A DNA stretch of 64,000 nt from the NCBI RefSeq assembly GCF_000373625.1, contig NZ_KB891995.1, forward strand, positions 124,001 to 188,000, read 5' to 3'. Numbering within the stretch: the stretch's first letter is position 1; each line of letters starts with the position of its first letter. Origin of the DNA: Streptomyces sp. LaPpAH-108. GTDB taxonomy: Bacteria; Actinomycetota; Actinomycetes; Streptomycetales; Streptomycetaceae. The notes below the pieces were generated by a model that was given only the letters and a program-made list of their open reading frames with translations, was not told the DNA's origin and did no database searches. Of the stretch, positions 8,095-16,667 are shown one piece after another. Both the position numbers and the translations under genes were made by a program.

Positions 8095-8134
8095 GCCCGG
8101 TTGCTGGTGCATCCCCCGTCGCCAGCAACCGGGC
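8095..8134. ncRNA. 13-bp hairpin; terminator or small-RNA 3' end
   Basis: GCCCGGTTGCTGG (8095-8107) pairs perfectly with CCAGCAACCGGGC (8122-8134) around a 14-nt C-rich loop, CATCCCCCG, and is followed by CTTTCC. It lies about 130 bp after the DUF5926 stop, with an AT-richer stretch before it (about 8060-8090), so it may end a separate short transcript rather than the upstream mRNA. C-rich loops are a hallmark of several actinobacterial small RNAs. Confidence 0.45.
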
Positions 8135-8173
8135 CTTTCCATGCCCGCGTGACGGCCACGCACTCTCGGTGCG

Positions 8174-8944
8174 TCACCAACTCCCTTGTAAACGAGGGAA
8201 GTTGCTGCCCGCCCGGAGCATCAGCGGCGCGGCATCGCCCCGCCCGGCGAACTCCGCGACAGCCGAGTAGGCGCCCGGGACACCCTGGGTGCGCAGATGC
8301 GGGGTCTCGCAGGTGGCGGGCTCGTCGTCACCCCCGGCGGCGCAGCGGGTCAGCACGGTCCGGCCGCCCGGCCCCATGAGACTCAGCAGGGCCTCCAGCG
8401 CGTCACCGCTGGTGTTGCGGTAGTAGACCCGGGCCCAGCTCTCACCGCCCCGGGTCAGCACACAGGTCTGCGCCTCCACGCCGTCCGGCGCGGAGAGTTC
8501 GGGTCCGCAGCGGACGGCGGTGGCCTCCCCGAGCCCCAGGGAACGGGGGCGCTCCCGCTCCTCCCGCCCGGCTACGGCGCCCTCACGAGCGGGCGGGACG
8601 GCAGCGGGCGTAGGGAGAGCGGCCGTAGGAGCGACGGGCGCCCCGGCAGCGGCCGTACCGGCGACGGGCCCACCGGGGGCGGACTTTCCCGAGGCGGGCT
8701 TACCGAAGGCGGGCGCGGCGGCCGACGTACGGCCTCCGAACGGGCCGCCCCCGGGCGCACCCCCGCCGGACGGGTCCGCTCCGCCCGCGCCCGCCGGTCC
8801 GGCCGACGCCGCGCCGAGCGGCAGCAGCACCGCGACCGCCGCGAGACCCGCGAGGGTCAGCAACCGCAGACGGGCGGGGGCCCGGCCGCCGGGGCCGGTG
8901 GGAATGCGCAGCATGGGCGGAACATAACGAGCCCGGACGGGCAT
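8174..8944 (-). CDS. Secreted protein of unknown function
   Basis: 256 residues from ATG 8944. The alternative ATG at 8914 gives a more typical signal peptide (LRLLTLAGLAAVAVLLPLGA, cut after ASA). Residues about 55-130 are a low-complexity Gly/Ala/Pro linker. The C-terminal 120 residues form a compact domain with four cysteines (RCGPELS, TCVLTRG, RCAAGG, TCETPHL), probably two disulfides. It contains YYRNTSGDALEALLSLMGPG, like a small exported beta domain. I do not recognise a family. It follows the prim-pol gene by 25 bp on the same strand. Confidence 0.75.
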   Translation of the reverse strand: MPVRARYVPPMLRIPTGPGGRAPARLRLLTLAGLAAVAVLLPLGAASAGPAGAGGADPSGGGAPGGGPFGGRTSAAAPAFGKPASGKSAPGGPVAGTAAAGAPVAPTAALPTPAAVPPAREGAVAGREERERPRSLGLGEATAVRCGPELSAPDGVEAQTCVLTRGGESWARVYYRNTSGDALEALLSLMGPGGRTVLTRCAAGGDDEPATCETPHLRTQGVPGAYSAVAEFAGRGDAAPLMLRAGSNFPRLQGSW

Positions 8945-8969
8945 CCGGGCCCGCTCCCGCCCGACACCC

Positions 8970-9635
8970 CTACAACTCGGGCGCGCTCACACCCGTACGA
9001 GTGAGGGCTTCGACCACCGTGGGCACCACGGCCTCCACGTCGGGCACCCAGGGCCGCGCCGAGCCGGGCAGCGGGGCGCGCTCCCAGCGGACGGCACCCT
9101 GGCCGGTCTCGGAGGGGGGCAGGGCGAGATAGCCGCCCTCGCCGTGGAAGCGGAGCGAGCCGGGCACGTGGTCCTGCGCGTAGAGGAGTTCGCCCAGCTG
9201 CTCCATGGAGTACGGCCGCACCAGGATCGCCCAGCGGACCGGCGTGGCGATCACCGGGCCGAGCCGCATCCCGCGCCGGTCGAGCAGGGTGAGGGCGCGG
9301 TCCGCCGCGAGGGCGGGCAGACTGACCGCGCACGGGGCCTGACCGCCGGTGGCCAGGACGATCGGCGCGGCCGGGCGCCTGGTCCACCACCAGCGCACCA
9401 TGCGTGCGTCGGTGCTGGCCGCGAGCAGGCCGGGGTCGAAGGGGTGGGCGCCCGGCACCGTGCAGTCGGGGTCGGGGCAGGAGCAGCGGGCGGGGCCGCC
9501 GGAGTCCGGCGCCACACCCGGCAGTACCGGCCACCGCCACTCGGTCGCGAAGGTCAGGGCCGCGCCGAGCAGATCCGGCCCGGACTCGTCCCGCCCGGGC
9601 AGCAGCCCGCGTCGCCTTCCGAGGATCTCGCGCAT
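8970..9635 (-). CDS. Bifunctional DNA primase/polymerase-domain protein
   Basis: 221 residues. ATG 9635 has AAAGGA ten bases upstream. It resembles the stand-alone prim-pol-domain proteins of Streptomyces: ALTFATEWRWPVLPG, a cysteine-rich CSCPDPDCTVPGAHPF segment, then WWTRRPAAPIVLATGG. The acidic catalytic residues of active prim-pol enzymes are not obvious to me, so polymerase activity is uncertain. Paired palindromes at 9652-9692 lie just upstream and may be its operator. Confidence 0.75.
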   Translation of the reverse strand: MREILGRRRGLLPGRDESGPDLLGAALTFATEWRWPVLPGVAPDSGGPARCSCPDPDCTVPGAHPFDPGLLAASTDARMVRWWWTRRPAAPIVLATGGQAPCAVSLPALAADRALTLLDRRGMRLGPVIATPVRWAILVRPYSMEQLGELLYAQDHVPGSLRFHGEGGYLALPPSETGQGAVRWERAPLPGSARPWVPDVEAVVPTVVEALTRTGVSAPEL

Positions 9636-9651
9636 GAGCGCTCGTTCCTTT

Positions 9652-9692
9652 CCGTTGCACCGCTGGGCAACACCGTTGCACCGCTGGCAACA
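9652..9692. repeat. Two tandem 20/21-bp palindromic units
   Basis: Copy 1 at 9652-9672 and copy 2 at 9673-9692 share CCGTTGCACCGCTGG and CAACA and differ by a single G. Each is an inverted repeat GTTGC-N7/8-GCAAC. They lie 17-57 bp before the prim-pol start, and a partial third unit (CCGTGG) follows. This is the geometry of a dimeric repressor operator. Confidence 0.6.
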
Positions 9693-9803
9693 CCGTGGAA
9701 TCACATCATGGGTCGATCACTTCACTCTGCGTACCTTGTGGCGCATCACGCCCCCGCGCACGGCAGGAAGAGCCCCCCGGGGGTCGAGCGTCGGCCGCGT
9801 CCG

Positions 9804-9861
9804 TGGTGCGTCTCCGGCAGGAAGTGGTGCGTCCGGCAGGAGATGGTGCGTCCAGCAGGGG
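9804..9861. repeat. Threefold tandem repeat, unit about 19 bp
   Basis: TGGTGCGTC followed by CGGCAGG or CAGCAGG occurs at 9804-9824, 9825-9843 and 9844-9861, each copy slightly shorter than the last. It is non-coding, roughly 300 bp before the GAF-PP2C start. It may be a stack of regulator sites or a slippage product. Confidence 0.55.
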
Positions 9862-10156
9862 TACGACCGCGGCGCGGGGGTGGCGAAGCCTGGCGTTTTG
9901 CCGTCGCGCGTGTTTCTCTCCGCCTCCGCCACGGGAGGATGGGGCTCGGCCGTCGGTGGTTATGACGCCCGGGTCCGCCGCCAGGTTCCGGGCCCTTGCC
10001 CAACCGCCCCTGGCCTTCTCCGAGTACGTACCCATCACGACCGCTGTGACGCTCCGTGGAGCAGGGCCAGTCGACCGCAAAGGAGCCTTACCCGAGGCAG
10101 TTTCAAGCCAACTTGCCAGTAAGGCAAGGGCATCGAAGGAAAAGCACGTCAGACGC

Positions 10157-11707
10157 ATGGACACCAGGAATACCGGCAGGACAATGCTGGACATCCCCTC
10201 ACGAGTCCGTGTACATGTGGAGACACTGCCAGCGGCGCAGAATGACATGGGGGTTCGCGATGCTTTTCAGCACTACGCACCAGCCCGGAAGCCGGACGCC
10301 ATGACCGCCCCGCACCCCGCGAAAGTGGCCGGAATCGATCCCACTGTTCCCACTCCCGCCCACACTGCCGCGCCCGTATCTCCCGCCCCGGACACCGCTC
10401 CCGCCCCGGAGGGCGCGCCCGCCGCACCCGCCGTCCCCGCACCGCACCCGCCCGCCCCCGGCACCCTGCTCCAGGACCGGCTCGCGGGCTGGGTCTCGGA
10501 CCTCACCACCCTCCAGGAACTGACCGAACGGCTGTGCCGCACGGCCTCGCTCGACGCCGCCCTGCGGGAACTGCTGCACGCCGGTGCCACCCTGGTCGGC
10601 GCCCGCCGCGGCCTGGTCGTCCTGGAACCCGGCGACGGACCGGGCCCGCGTACCACCCTCGGCCTCGGGCTCGGCCGCGCCGACATCGGCCATCTGGAGA
10701 CCGTCCCGCACGGCCCGCTGCACACCGCGCTCGACGGCGAGAGCGTCCGCGCCGACCTGTTCGCCGAGGACGGACTCGACCCCCGCCACCGCGAGGTGGC
10801 CACCCGCCTCGGCTACGCCGCCTGCTACGCGCTCCCGCTCACCGCCGAGCCGGGCGGCCACCTGGGCGCCGCCGTCTGGTTCTACGACGAACCGGCCGCG
10901 CCCGACGAGCACCACCGACATCTGATCGGGCTGTACGTCCGGCACGCCGCCGCCCATCTCGCCCTGCTCAGGGAGGTCGAGCGCACCCGCGCGTGCGCGG
11001 CGACCCTCACCGAGGAACTGCTGCCCCCGCGGCTGCCCCGGGTGCCCGGCGTCCAGCTCGCCGTCCGGCACCGCACCGGGCCGCGCGGCGGCGGCGACTG
11101 GTACGACGCCCTGCCGCTGCCGGACGCCGCGCTCGGCCTGTCCGTCGGCTCCGTCACCGGCTCCGGACCCGGCGCGGTCGCCGCCATGGGCCGCCTGCGC
11201 GCCTCGCTGCGGGCCTACGCCGTGATGGAGGGCGAGGACCCGGTCGCCGTCCTGTCCGACCTGGAGCTGCTGCTGCGGCTGACCGAGCCCGCCCGCTCCG
11301 CCACCGCCCTGTTCGCCTACTGCGAGCCCGCCCTGCGCAAGATCACCCTGGCCGGTGCCGGGCACAGCCCGCCGCTGATCGTCGGGGAGCGGCGCACCGA
11401 GTTCGCCGAGACCTCCGTCTCCGCGCCGCTCGGGATGCTCGCCTGCTGGGAGGCGCCCAGCCTGGAGTTCCAGGCCGAGCCCGGAGAGACGCTTCTCCTC
11501 TACACCGACGGACTGCTGCACCGCACCGGCGAGGCCATGGACCGCGCCTTCGCCCGGCTGCACACGGCCGCCGCGAGCGTCCCGCGCGCCCTGCGCGGCG
11601 ACCCCGGCGCCCTCGCGGACCATGTGCTGCGCACGGTCCTGCCGGACGGCCTCGACACCGAGGACGCCGAGGAGGACGTGGTCCTGCTGGCGGCCCGCTT
11701 CGACTGA
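10157..11707 (+). CDS. GAF-domain PP2C/RsbU-type phosphatase, degenerate active site
   Basis: 516 residues from ATG 10157; ATG 10303 is an alternative. A Pro/Ala-rich stretch (about 55-105) precedes a GAF domain (about 120-275) and a SpoIIE/PP2C domain (about 290-515). Such proteins dephosphorylate anti-anti-sigma factors. The motifs GGGDWYDA, LLYTDGLLH and EDVVLLAARF keep their metal-binding aspartates, but the usual GDVxGHG reads GSVTGSG, so one metal ligand is Ser; NAGH is also GAGH. Catalysis is therefore doubtful. The two anti-sigma-like ATPases nearby (6123, 14549) are possible partners by location only. Confidence 0.85.
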   Translation: MDTRNTGRTMLDIPSRVRVHVETLPAAQNDMGVRDAFQHYAPARKPDAMTAPHPAKVAGIDPTVPTPAHTAAPVSPAPDTAPAPEGAPAAPAVPAPHPPAPGTLLQDRLAGWVSDLTTLQELTERLCRTASLDAALRELLHAGATLVGARRGLVVLEPGDGPGPRTTLGLGLGRADIGHLETVPHGPLHTALDGESVRADLFAEDGLDPRHREVATRLGYAACYALPLTAEPGGHLGAAVWFYDEPAAPDEHHRHLIGLYVRHAAAHLALLREVERTRACAATLTEELLPPRLPRVPGVQLAVRHRTGPRGGGDWYDALPLPDAALGLSVGSVTGSGPGAVAAMGRLRASLRAYAVMEGEDPVAVLSDLELLLRLTEPARSATALFAYCEPALRKITLAGAGHSPPLIVGERRTEFAETSVSAPLGMLACWEAPSLEFQAEPGETLLLYTDGLLHRTGEAMDRAFARLHTAAASVPRALRGDPGALADHVLRTVLPDGLDTEDAEEDVVLLAARFD

Positions 11708-11912
11708 CCCGGCGCCGCCGCGACCACGTGCGCCCGGCCGTGCGCCCGGCCGCCTGCCCAGTCCCCACCCGGCCGCCCACCCGGCCGCCCGCCCGGTCCC
11801 GACGCCCCGGTCCGTCCCGGTACGACCGTACGATGATGGTGGTTCCCAGCTCGGGCACGGTCGCGGACCTCGCGAGCCCGGGGAGACCACATGCCGTACG
11901 GAGGAGGATCAC

Positions 11913-13373
11913 GTGTCCGACGAGCTCAACCCGGAGACCCCGGAGTCCGAGGCGGAGGAGCCCATCAAGCAGCGGAAGAACGGCCTGTACCCGGGCGTCT
12001 CCGACGAGCTGGCCGAGAACATGCGCGGCGGCTGGGCCGACACCGAACTGCGGGACCTGAAGCCGGTCGCCCAGGCCGCCGAGACCCGGCGCCGCCGCGC
12101 CGCGCTGTCCGCCCGCTTCCCGGGTGAGCGCCTGGTGATCCCGGCCGGCAACCTCAAGACGCGCTCGAACGACACGGAGTACGCCTTCCGCGCCGCGACC
12201 GAGTACGCGTACCTCACCGGCAACCAGACCGAGGACGGCGTGCTCGTCCTGGAGCCCACCGCCGACGGCCACCGCGAGACCATCTACCTGCTGCCCCGCT
12301 CCGACCGGGACAACGGCGAGTTCTGGCTCTCCGGCCAGGGCGAGCTGTGGGTCGGCCGCCGCCACTCGCTCGCCGAGTCCGAGGCGCTGTACGGCATCCC
12401 CGCCGCCGATGTGCGCGAGCTGGCCGACAAGCTGCGCGAGGCCACCGGTCCGGTGCGCGTCGTACGCGGCCACGACGCCGCGATCGAGGCGGCCCTGACC
12501 GACAAGGTCACCGCCGAGCGCGACGAGGAGCTGCGGGTCTTCCTCTCCGAGGCCCGTCTGGTCAAGGACGACTTCGAGATCGGCGAGCTGCAGAAGGCCG
12601 TCGACTCCACCGTGCGCGGCTTCGAGGACGTGGTGAAGGTCCTCGACAAGGCCGAGGCCACCTCCGAGCGCTACATCGAGGGCACCTTCTTCCTCCGCGC
12701 GCGCGTCGAGGGCAACGACATCGGCTACGGCTCCATCTGCGCCTCGGGCCCGCACGCCTGCACCCTGCACTGGGTGCGCAACGACGGCCCGGTCCGCTCC
12801 GGTGACCTCCTCCTGCTGGACGCGGGCGTGGAGACCCACACCCTCTACACCGCCGACGTCACCCGCACCCTGCCGGTGAACGGCACGTACAGCGACATCC
12901 AGCGCAAGATCTACGACGCGGTGTACGAGGCCCAGGAGGCGGGCATCGCCGCCGTGCGGCCCGGCGCCAAGTTCCGTGACTTCCACGACGCCGCCCAGCG
13001 GGTGCTCACCGCGAAGCTGGTCGAGTGGGGTCTGGTCGAGGGCCCGGTCGAGCGCGTCCTGGAGCTGGGCCTCCAGCGCCGCTGGACCCTGCACGGCACC
13101 GGTCACATGCTCGGCATGGACGTGCACGACTGCGCGGTCGCCCGCACCGAGGCGTACGTCGACGGCACCCTGGAGCCCGGCATGGTCCTCACCGTCGAGC
13201 CCGGTCTGTACTTCCAGGCCGACGACCTGACGGTCCCGGCGGAGTACCGGGGCATCGGCGTGCGGATCGAGGACGACATCCTCGTGACCGAGGACGGCAA
13301 CCGGAACCTCAGCGCTGCGCTGCCTCGGCAGTCCGATGAGGTCGAGGCATGGATGGCTTCGCTCAAGGGCTGA
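11913..13373 (+). CDS. pepP: Xaa-Pro aminopeptidase (aminopeptidase P, M24B)
   Basis: 486 residues. GTG 11913 has GGAGGA six bases upstream. It removes N-terminal residues that precede proline. The N-terminal domain (about 60-250: FPGERLVIPAGNLKTRSNDT, FRAATEYAYLTG) leads to a pita-bread catalytic domain with metal ligands in LLLLDAGVETHTLYTADVTR, HGTGHMLGMDVHD and MVLTVEPGLY, and RIEDDILVTEDG near the end. A hairpin terminator follows the stop. Confidence 0.95.
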   Translation: MSDELNPETPESEAEEPIKQRKNGLYPGVSDELAENMRGGWADTELRDLKPVAQAAETRRRRAALSARFPGERLVIPAGNLKTRSNDTEYAFRAATEYAYLTGNQTEDGVLVLEPTADGHRETIYLLPRSDRDNGEFWLSGQGELWVGRRHSLAESEALYGIPAADVRELADKLREATGPVRVVRGHDAAIEAALTDKVTAERDEELRVFLSEARLVKDDFEIGELQKAVDSTVRGFEDVVKVLDKAEATSERYIEGTFFLRARVEGNDIGYGSICASGPHACTLHWVRNDGPVRSGDLLLLDAGVETHTLYTADVTRTLPVNGTYSDIQRKIYDAVYEAQEAGIAAVRPGAKFRDFHDAAQRVLTAKLVEWGLVEGPVERVLELGLQRRWTLHGTGHMLGMDVHDCAVARTEAYVDGTLEPGMVLTVEPGLYFQADDLTVPAEYRGIGVRIEDDILVTEDGNRNLSAALPRQSDEVEAWMASLKG

Positions 13374-13385
13374 CCTTTGACGGAT

Positions 13386-13413
13386 GGCCGGGTACCCGAG
13401 CGGGTGCCCGGCC
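13386..13413 (+). terminator. pepP terminator
   Basis: GGCCGGGTACCC pairs with GGGTGCCCGGCC (one T-G wobble, loop GAGC) and is followed by GTTTCGTG, 13 bp after the pepP stop. Confidence 0.8.
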
Positions 13414-13431
13414 GTTTCGTGTGCGGGTGTG

Positions 13432-13476
13432 TCGTGGCTGGTCGCGCAGTTCCCCGCGCCCCTGAAGGGCGCTCGT
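13432..13476. repeat. Streptomyces interspersed repeat (GTTCCCCGCGCCCCT type)
   Basis: TCGTGGCTGGTCGCGCAGTT followed by CCCCGCGCCCCTGAAGGGCG belongs, from memory, to a short repeat found many times in Streptomyces intergenic regions. It lies between two convergent genes, a typical place. Its function is unknown. Confidence 0.55.
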
Positions 13477-13488
13477 TGGCTGACTGGG

Positions 13489-14064
13489 CTACAACGCCGC
13501 GGGCACGTTGTCGTGCAGTACGCGCTGGAAGAGGCGGCAGTCCCGCCAGGCGCCGTTGATGTGCAGGTATTCCGGGGCGAGTCCGATCGGCGTGAACCCG
13601 CACTTCTCCAGGACGCGTTGTGAGCCGGTGTTGTCGGTCAGCGTGGACGCCTCGACGCGGTGCAGGCCGAGCCGGTCGCGGGCCAGGTCGCAGACCCGTT
13701 CCAGGGCGGCGCTGGCCAGCCCCTGGTTCTGCCGGTCGGCGGCCACCCAGTAGCCGACGCTGGCACTGCAGAAGGGGCCCCGGGAGATCCCGGACAAGGT
13801 GATCGCCCCCGTGATCCGGCCATCCGGCGTCTCGATGATCCACGGTGCCACGGTTCCGTCCGCACAACTCCGCAGCAGCCCCTCGATCCGCTCGGCCTGG
13901 CCGCGCACCGTGAAGAAGGAGTCGGGCCTGACCGGTTCCCAGGGCGCGAGGTGGGCGCGGTTGTCGGTATAGGCGGCGGCCAGCCCGGGGGCGTCCCCGG
14001 GAGCAAGGGCGCGCAGGATGAATCCACCCGTTATTTCCTGGTTTTGAATGAGTTCCGCAGACAT
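13489..14064 (-). CDS. GNAT N-acetyltransferase, RimJ/RimL-like
   Basis: 191 residues. An acetyl-CoA-dependent transferase whose closest feel is the ribosomal-protein-alanine acetyltransferase group: FILRALAPGDAPGLAAAYTD at the start, ASVGYWVAADRQNQGLASAA (acetyl-CoA loop QNQGLA, about 120-130) and LTDNTGSQRVLEKCGFTPIG. The substrate cannot be told from sequence; relatives include self-resistance enzymes. It converges with pepP. Confidence 0.85.
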   Translation of the reverse strand: MSAELIQNQEITGGFILRALAPGDAPGLAAAYTDNRAHLAPWEPVRPDSFFTVRGQAERIEGLLRSCADGTVAPWIIETPDGRITGAITLSGISRGPFCSASVGYWVAADRQNQGLASAALERVCDLARDRLGLHRVEASTLTDNTGSQRVLEKCGFTPIGLAPEYLHINGAWRDCRLFQRVLHDNVPAAL

Positions 14065-14102
14065 GCGCGCACCCTAGCCGCGCGGACGCCGCACGGAACC
14101 CC

Positions 14103-14549
14103 TCATGCCGTAAGCAGGGAAGGATCTTTCTTCCACTTGAGAACCTTGTCGAAGCTCACGACCGTGCCGCCCCGGCCCGCGCCCGTCCCGATGTGGACAT
14201 GATCGGCCAGCGCGCTGATCAGACACAGCCCCCGGCCGCTCTCGGCATCCGCCCGCGACGGGCGGACATCGGGCACCGACCCGAACCCCGGCCCGGAATC
14301 GGCCACTTCGATCCGGCACTTCTCGCCGTCGAGGTAGGCGGTCACCCGGTACGCCTCCGAACCGCCGCCGCGCAGGCCGTCGCCGCCGTGCTCGACGGCG
14401 TTCGCGCAGGCTTCGCTCAGGGCCACCGACAGGTCGTAGGAGACGTCCGGGTCGACGCCCGCCGTCTCCATCGTGCCGATCAGGAGCCTGCGGGCGAGCG
14501 GCACGCTCGCGGCCTCGCGTCGCAAGTGGACGGACCACCAGATGCTCAT
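14103..14549 (-). CDS. Anti-sigma-factor-like ATP-binding protein (RsbW type)
   Basis: 148 residues. ATG 14549 has AGGAGG eight bases upstream. A compact HATPase_c domain: SEACANAVEHGG (N box), EVADSGPGFG (G1) and SGRGLCLISALADHV (G2). It is expected to bind a sigma factor or phosphorylate an anti-anti-sigma factor. No partner gene adjoins it. It is transcribed toward the acetyltransferase gene with a 38-bp gap and may share its mRNA. Confidence 0.88.
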   Translation of the reverse strand: MSIWWSVHLRREAASVPLARRLLIGTMETAGVDPDVSYDLSVALSEACANAVEHGGDGLRGGGSEAYRVTAYLDGEKCRIEVADSGPGFGSVPDVRPSRADAESGRGLCLISALADHVHIGTGAGRGGTVVSFDKVLKWKKDPSLLTA

Positions 14550-14784
14550 GCTCCAGCCTCCTGGACGCGGCTCGACATACCGTTACCTATTGCCGCCGCT
14601 CCGCGTGCGTAAGCCCTTCCGGAGCGTGAGGTCGCCCATAGGGTCGATGCGCACGGGGACGAATCGGTGTATGGCCCCGGGCGCCCCATGCGTGTCCGGC
14701 CGGTCCGCACGGCCTTGCCCCGGTGCCGGATCCGGCCACCTGGCGTACGGGCCCCGGGGGCGCAGTGCGATGATGAGCCCCGCC

Positions 14785-15672
14785 ATGACTGCCCCCCAGC
14801 CGCGCACGACGCGCCCCGGACCCCGGGTCCGGCTTCTGCGGGCCGCGGTGTTCACCGCGGTCTGTGTCGTGCTGGCCGCGGCCGGGCACACGCTGGCCTC
14901 CTGCGCGACCGTCCCGCTGTGGACGCTCGGCGCGGGGTTCGCGGGCGTGCTGCTGCTCATGGCGCCGCTCGCCGGACGGGCCCGCTCGCTGCCCGCCATC
15001 GCCGGACTCCTCGCACTCGGCCAGACCGCGCTGCACACGCTGTTCGGCCTGGGGCAGCACGTGTCCTCGGGTGCCATGGATGCGATGGGCTCCATGAGGT
15101 CCATGCACATGAGCGGCATGGGGTCCATGGGGTCCATGGGGTCCATGGGAGCTACGGCCCCGAGCCAGGACGTGCTCGTCGAGCGGGCCACCCGCCTGCT
15201 GTGCGGCTCCACCCCTTCGACGCTCAGCCCCGGCCGGGCCTATCAACTGCTGCTCGACGCGCATCTGATCGACCCCTCCGGGCATCTCCTGGGCACCCAG
15301 GCGGCCACCGCCCCGCACGCCCACGACGTGACCGGCTTCTCCGCCGCGTCGCTGCCCTCGCTGCCGATGCTGCTCGGGCACGTCCTCGCGGCCGTGGCCG
15401 TCGGCTGGCTGCTGCGCCGGGGCGACCTGGCCGTGCTGCGGCTGATCGAGCTGTCGGCCCACGGCGTCGCCGAGGTCGCGCTCGTACGGTCCCTGCGCGC
15501 GGCGTTCGCGCTCGTGTGTGCCCTGTGCGCCGGGCTGCTGCCCGCCACCGGGCCCGATCCGCGCGCCCGCCGCACCGACCGCGACGAGCCGCCCGTCCCG
15601 CGCACCACCGCGCTCCAGCACTCCGTGATCCGGCGCGGCCCGCCCGCCGCCGCGTTCCGCCTCGCCGCCTGA
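14785..15672 (+). CDS. Met-rich integral membrane protein of the copper cluster
   Basis: 295 residues; ATG 14785 was chosen over ATG 14770/14773. About four or five membrane segments (VFTAVCVVLAAAGHTLA, LWTLGAGFAGVLLLM, LPAIAGLLALG, MLLGHVLAAVAVGWLL, AFALVCALCAGLLPA). Between the third and fourth lies a loop with about ten methionines and one His, MDAMGSMRSMHMSGMGSMGS, partly made of a repeated ATGGGGTCC unit. Clustered methionines of this kind bind Cu(I) in copper transport proteins. With ycnI, sco, pcuC, copCD and dtpA directly downstream, a role in extracytoplasmic copper handling is likely, though no transporter family is recognised. Confidence 0.75.
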   Translation: MTAPQPRTTRPGPRVRLLRAAVFTAVCVVLAAAGHTLASCATVPLWTLGAGFAGVLLLMAPLAGRARSLPAIAGLLALGQTALHTLFGLGQHVSSGAMDAMGSMRSMHMSGMGSMGSMGSMGATAPSQDVLVERATRLLCGSTPSTLSPGRAYQLLLDAHLIDPSGHLLGTQAATAPHAHDVTGFSAASLPSLPMLLGHVLAAVAVGWLLRRGDLAVLRLIELSAHGVAEVALVRSLRAAFALVCALCAGLLPATGPDPRARRTDRDEPPVPRTTALQHSVIRRGPPAAAFRLAA

Positions 15673-15823
15673 CGCGACGCGACCACCGCTCCCCGGGAAC
15701 CGGCCCACCGGCACCGGACGGAGAGGGGCCGCCGTCACGCGGCGCGCGCGTGCGCGCGTCGGACCGACCGCACACGCACCCCCTCAACGTCATCGGATCT
15801 CGCTCAGAGTGGAGTGCTCTGCC

Positions 15824-16585
15824 ATGCAGGTTTCCCGTACCACCACCCGGATCGCCGCCGCCGGCGCCGTCGCCGCCACCGCCGTCCTCGCCCTGTCGGC
15901 CCCCGCCTTCGCGCACGTCACCGTGCAGCCCGAGGGCGCCGCGGCCAAGGGCGGCTACGCGGTCGTCGACTTCAAGGTCCCCAACGAGCGGGACAACGCC
16001 TCGACCACCAAGCTCGAGGTGAACCTCCCGGCCGACCACCCGATCGCCTCGGTCATGCCGCAGCCGGTGCCGGGCTGGACGGTGAAGGTCACCAAGTCCA
16101 AGCTCGACAAGCCGCTCACCATGCACGGCGAGAAGATCGACGAGGCCGTCACCAAGGTCACCTGGACCGCCGACGGCAAGGGCATCCAGCCCGGCTACTT
16201 CCAGAAGTTCCCGCTCTCGCTCGGCGCGCTGCCGGAGGACACCGACCAGCTCGTCTTCAAGGCGCTGCAGACGTACTCCAACAAGGAGGTCGTCCGCTGG
16301 ATCGAGGTGCCGCAGAAGGGCGAGGACGAGCCGGAGAACCCGGCCCCGACGCTGGAGCTGACCGCCGCCACCGACGACCACCACGGCACCCAGGCCGCCG
16401 CCACCGGCACGGCCGGTGCCGCCTCCGACGACAAGGGTGACGGCAAGACCGAGCAGACCGCCGCCGCCTCCGACAAGAGCGGCGGCTCGGACACCACCGC
16501 CCGCGTCCTCGGCGTCGTCGGCATCGTGGTCGGCGCGGCGGGCGTCGGCTACGGCGTCCTCGCGGGCCGCCGCCGCACCGCCTGA
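15824..16585 (+). CDS. ycnI: YcnI family copper-binding protein (DUF1775)
   Basis: 253 residues. A signal peptide ends ...SAPAFA (about residue 30), so the mature protein begins with His31 (HVTVQPEG). In studied YcnI proteins the N-terminal His, together with a Trp and an acidic residue, forms the copper site; VPGWTVKV here supplies a candidate Trp. The YcnI domain covers about 31-175. An acidic Ala/Thr-rich linker and one C-terminal helix with an RRRTA tail anchor it in the membrane. It is the second gene of the copper cluster. Confidence 0.9.
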   Translation: MQVSRTTTRIAAAGAVAATAVLALSAPAFAHVTVQPEGAAAKGGYAVVDFKVPNERDNASTTKLEVNLPADHPIASVMPQPVPGWTVKVTKSKLDKPLTMHGEKIDEAVTKVTWTADGKGIQPGYFQKFPLSLGALPEDTDQLVFKALQTYSNKEVVRWIEVPQKGEDEPENPAPTLELTAATDDHHGTQAAATGTAGAASDDKGDGKTEQTAAASDKSGGSDTTARVLGVVGIVVGAAGVGYGVLAGRRRTA

Positions 16586-16667
16586 TCCACCCCTCCGCGC
16601 GCACCGGGGCCGCGTGCCCCACGCGGCCCCGGTGCGCGGCGGATTCCTCACTTCCGGGAAGTTCTCT

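Larger units (their letters stand above)
9636..10156. other. 520-bp divergent intergenic region
   Basis: Separates the prim-pol gene from the GAF-PP2C gene. It holds the paired GTTGC...GCAAC palindromes (9652-9692), a threefold imperfect tandem repeat (9804-9861) and a small inverted repeat GCTCC-GT-GGAGC near 10050. Open frames crossing it have poor codon bias and no start signals, so no further gene is called. Confidence 0.6.

Noticed and set aside
15069..15149. ATGGGGTCC repeat as a minisatellite with regulatory meaning
   Set aside because: It is in frame within the Met-rich loop and best explained as coding repetition; reported under the protein instead.
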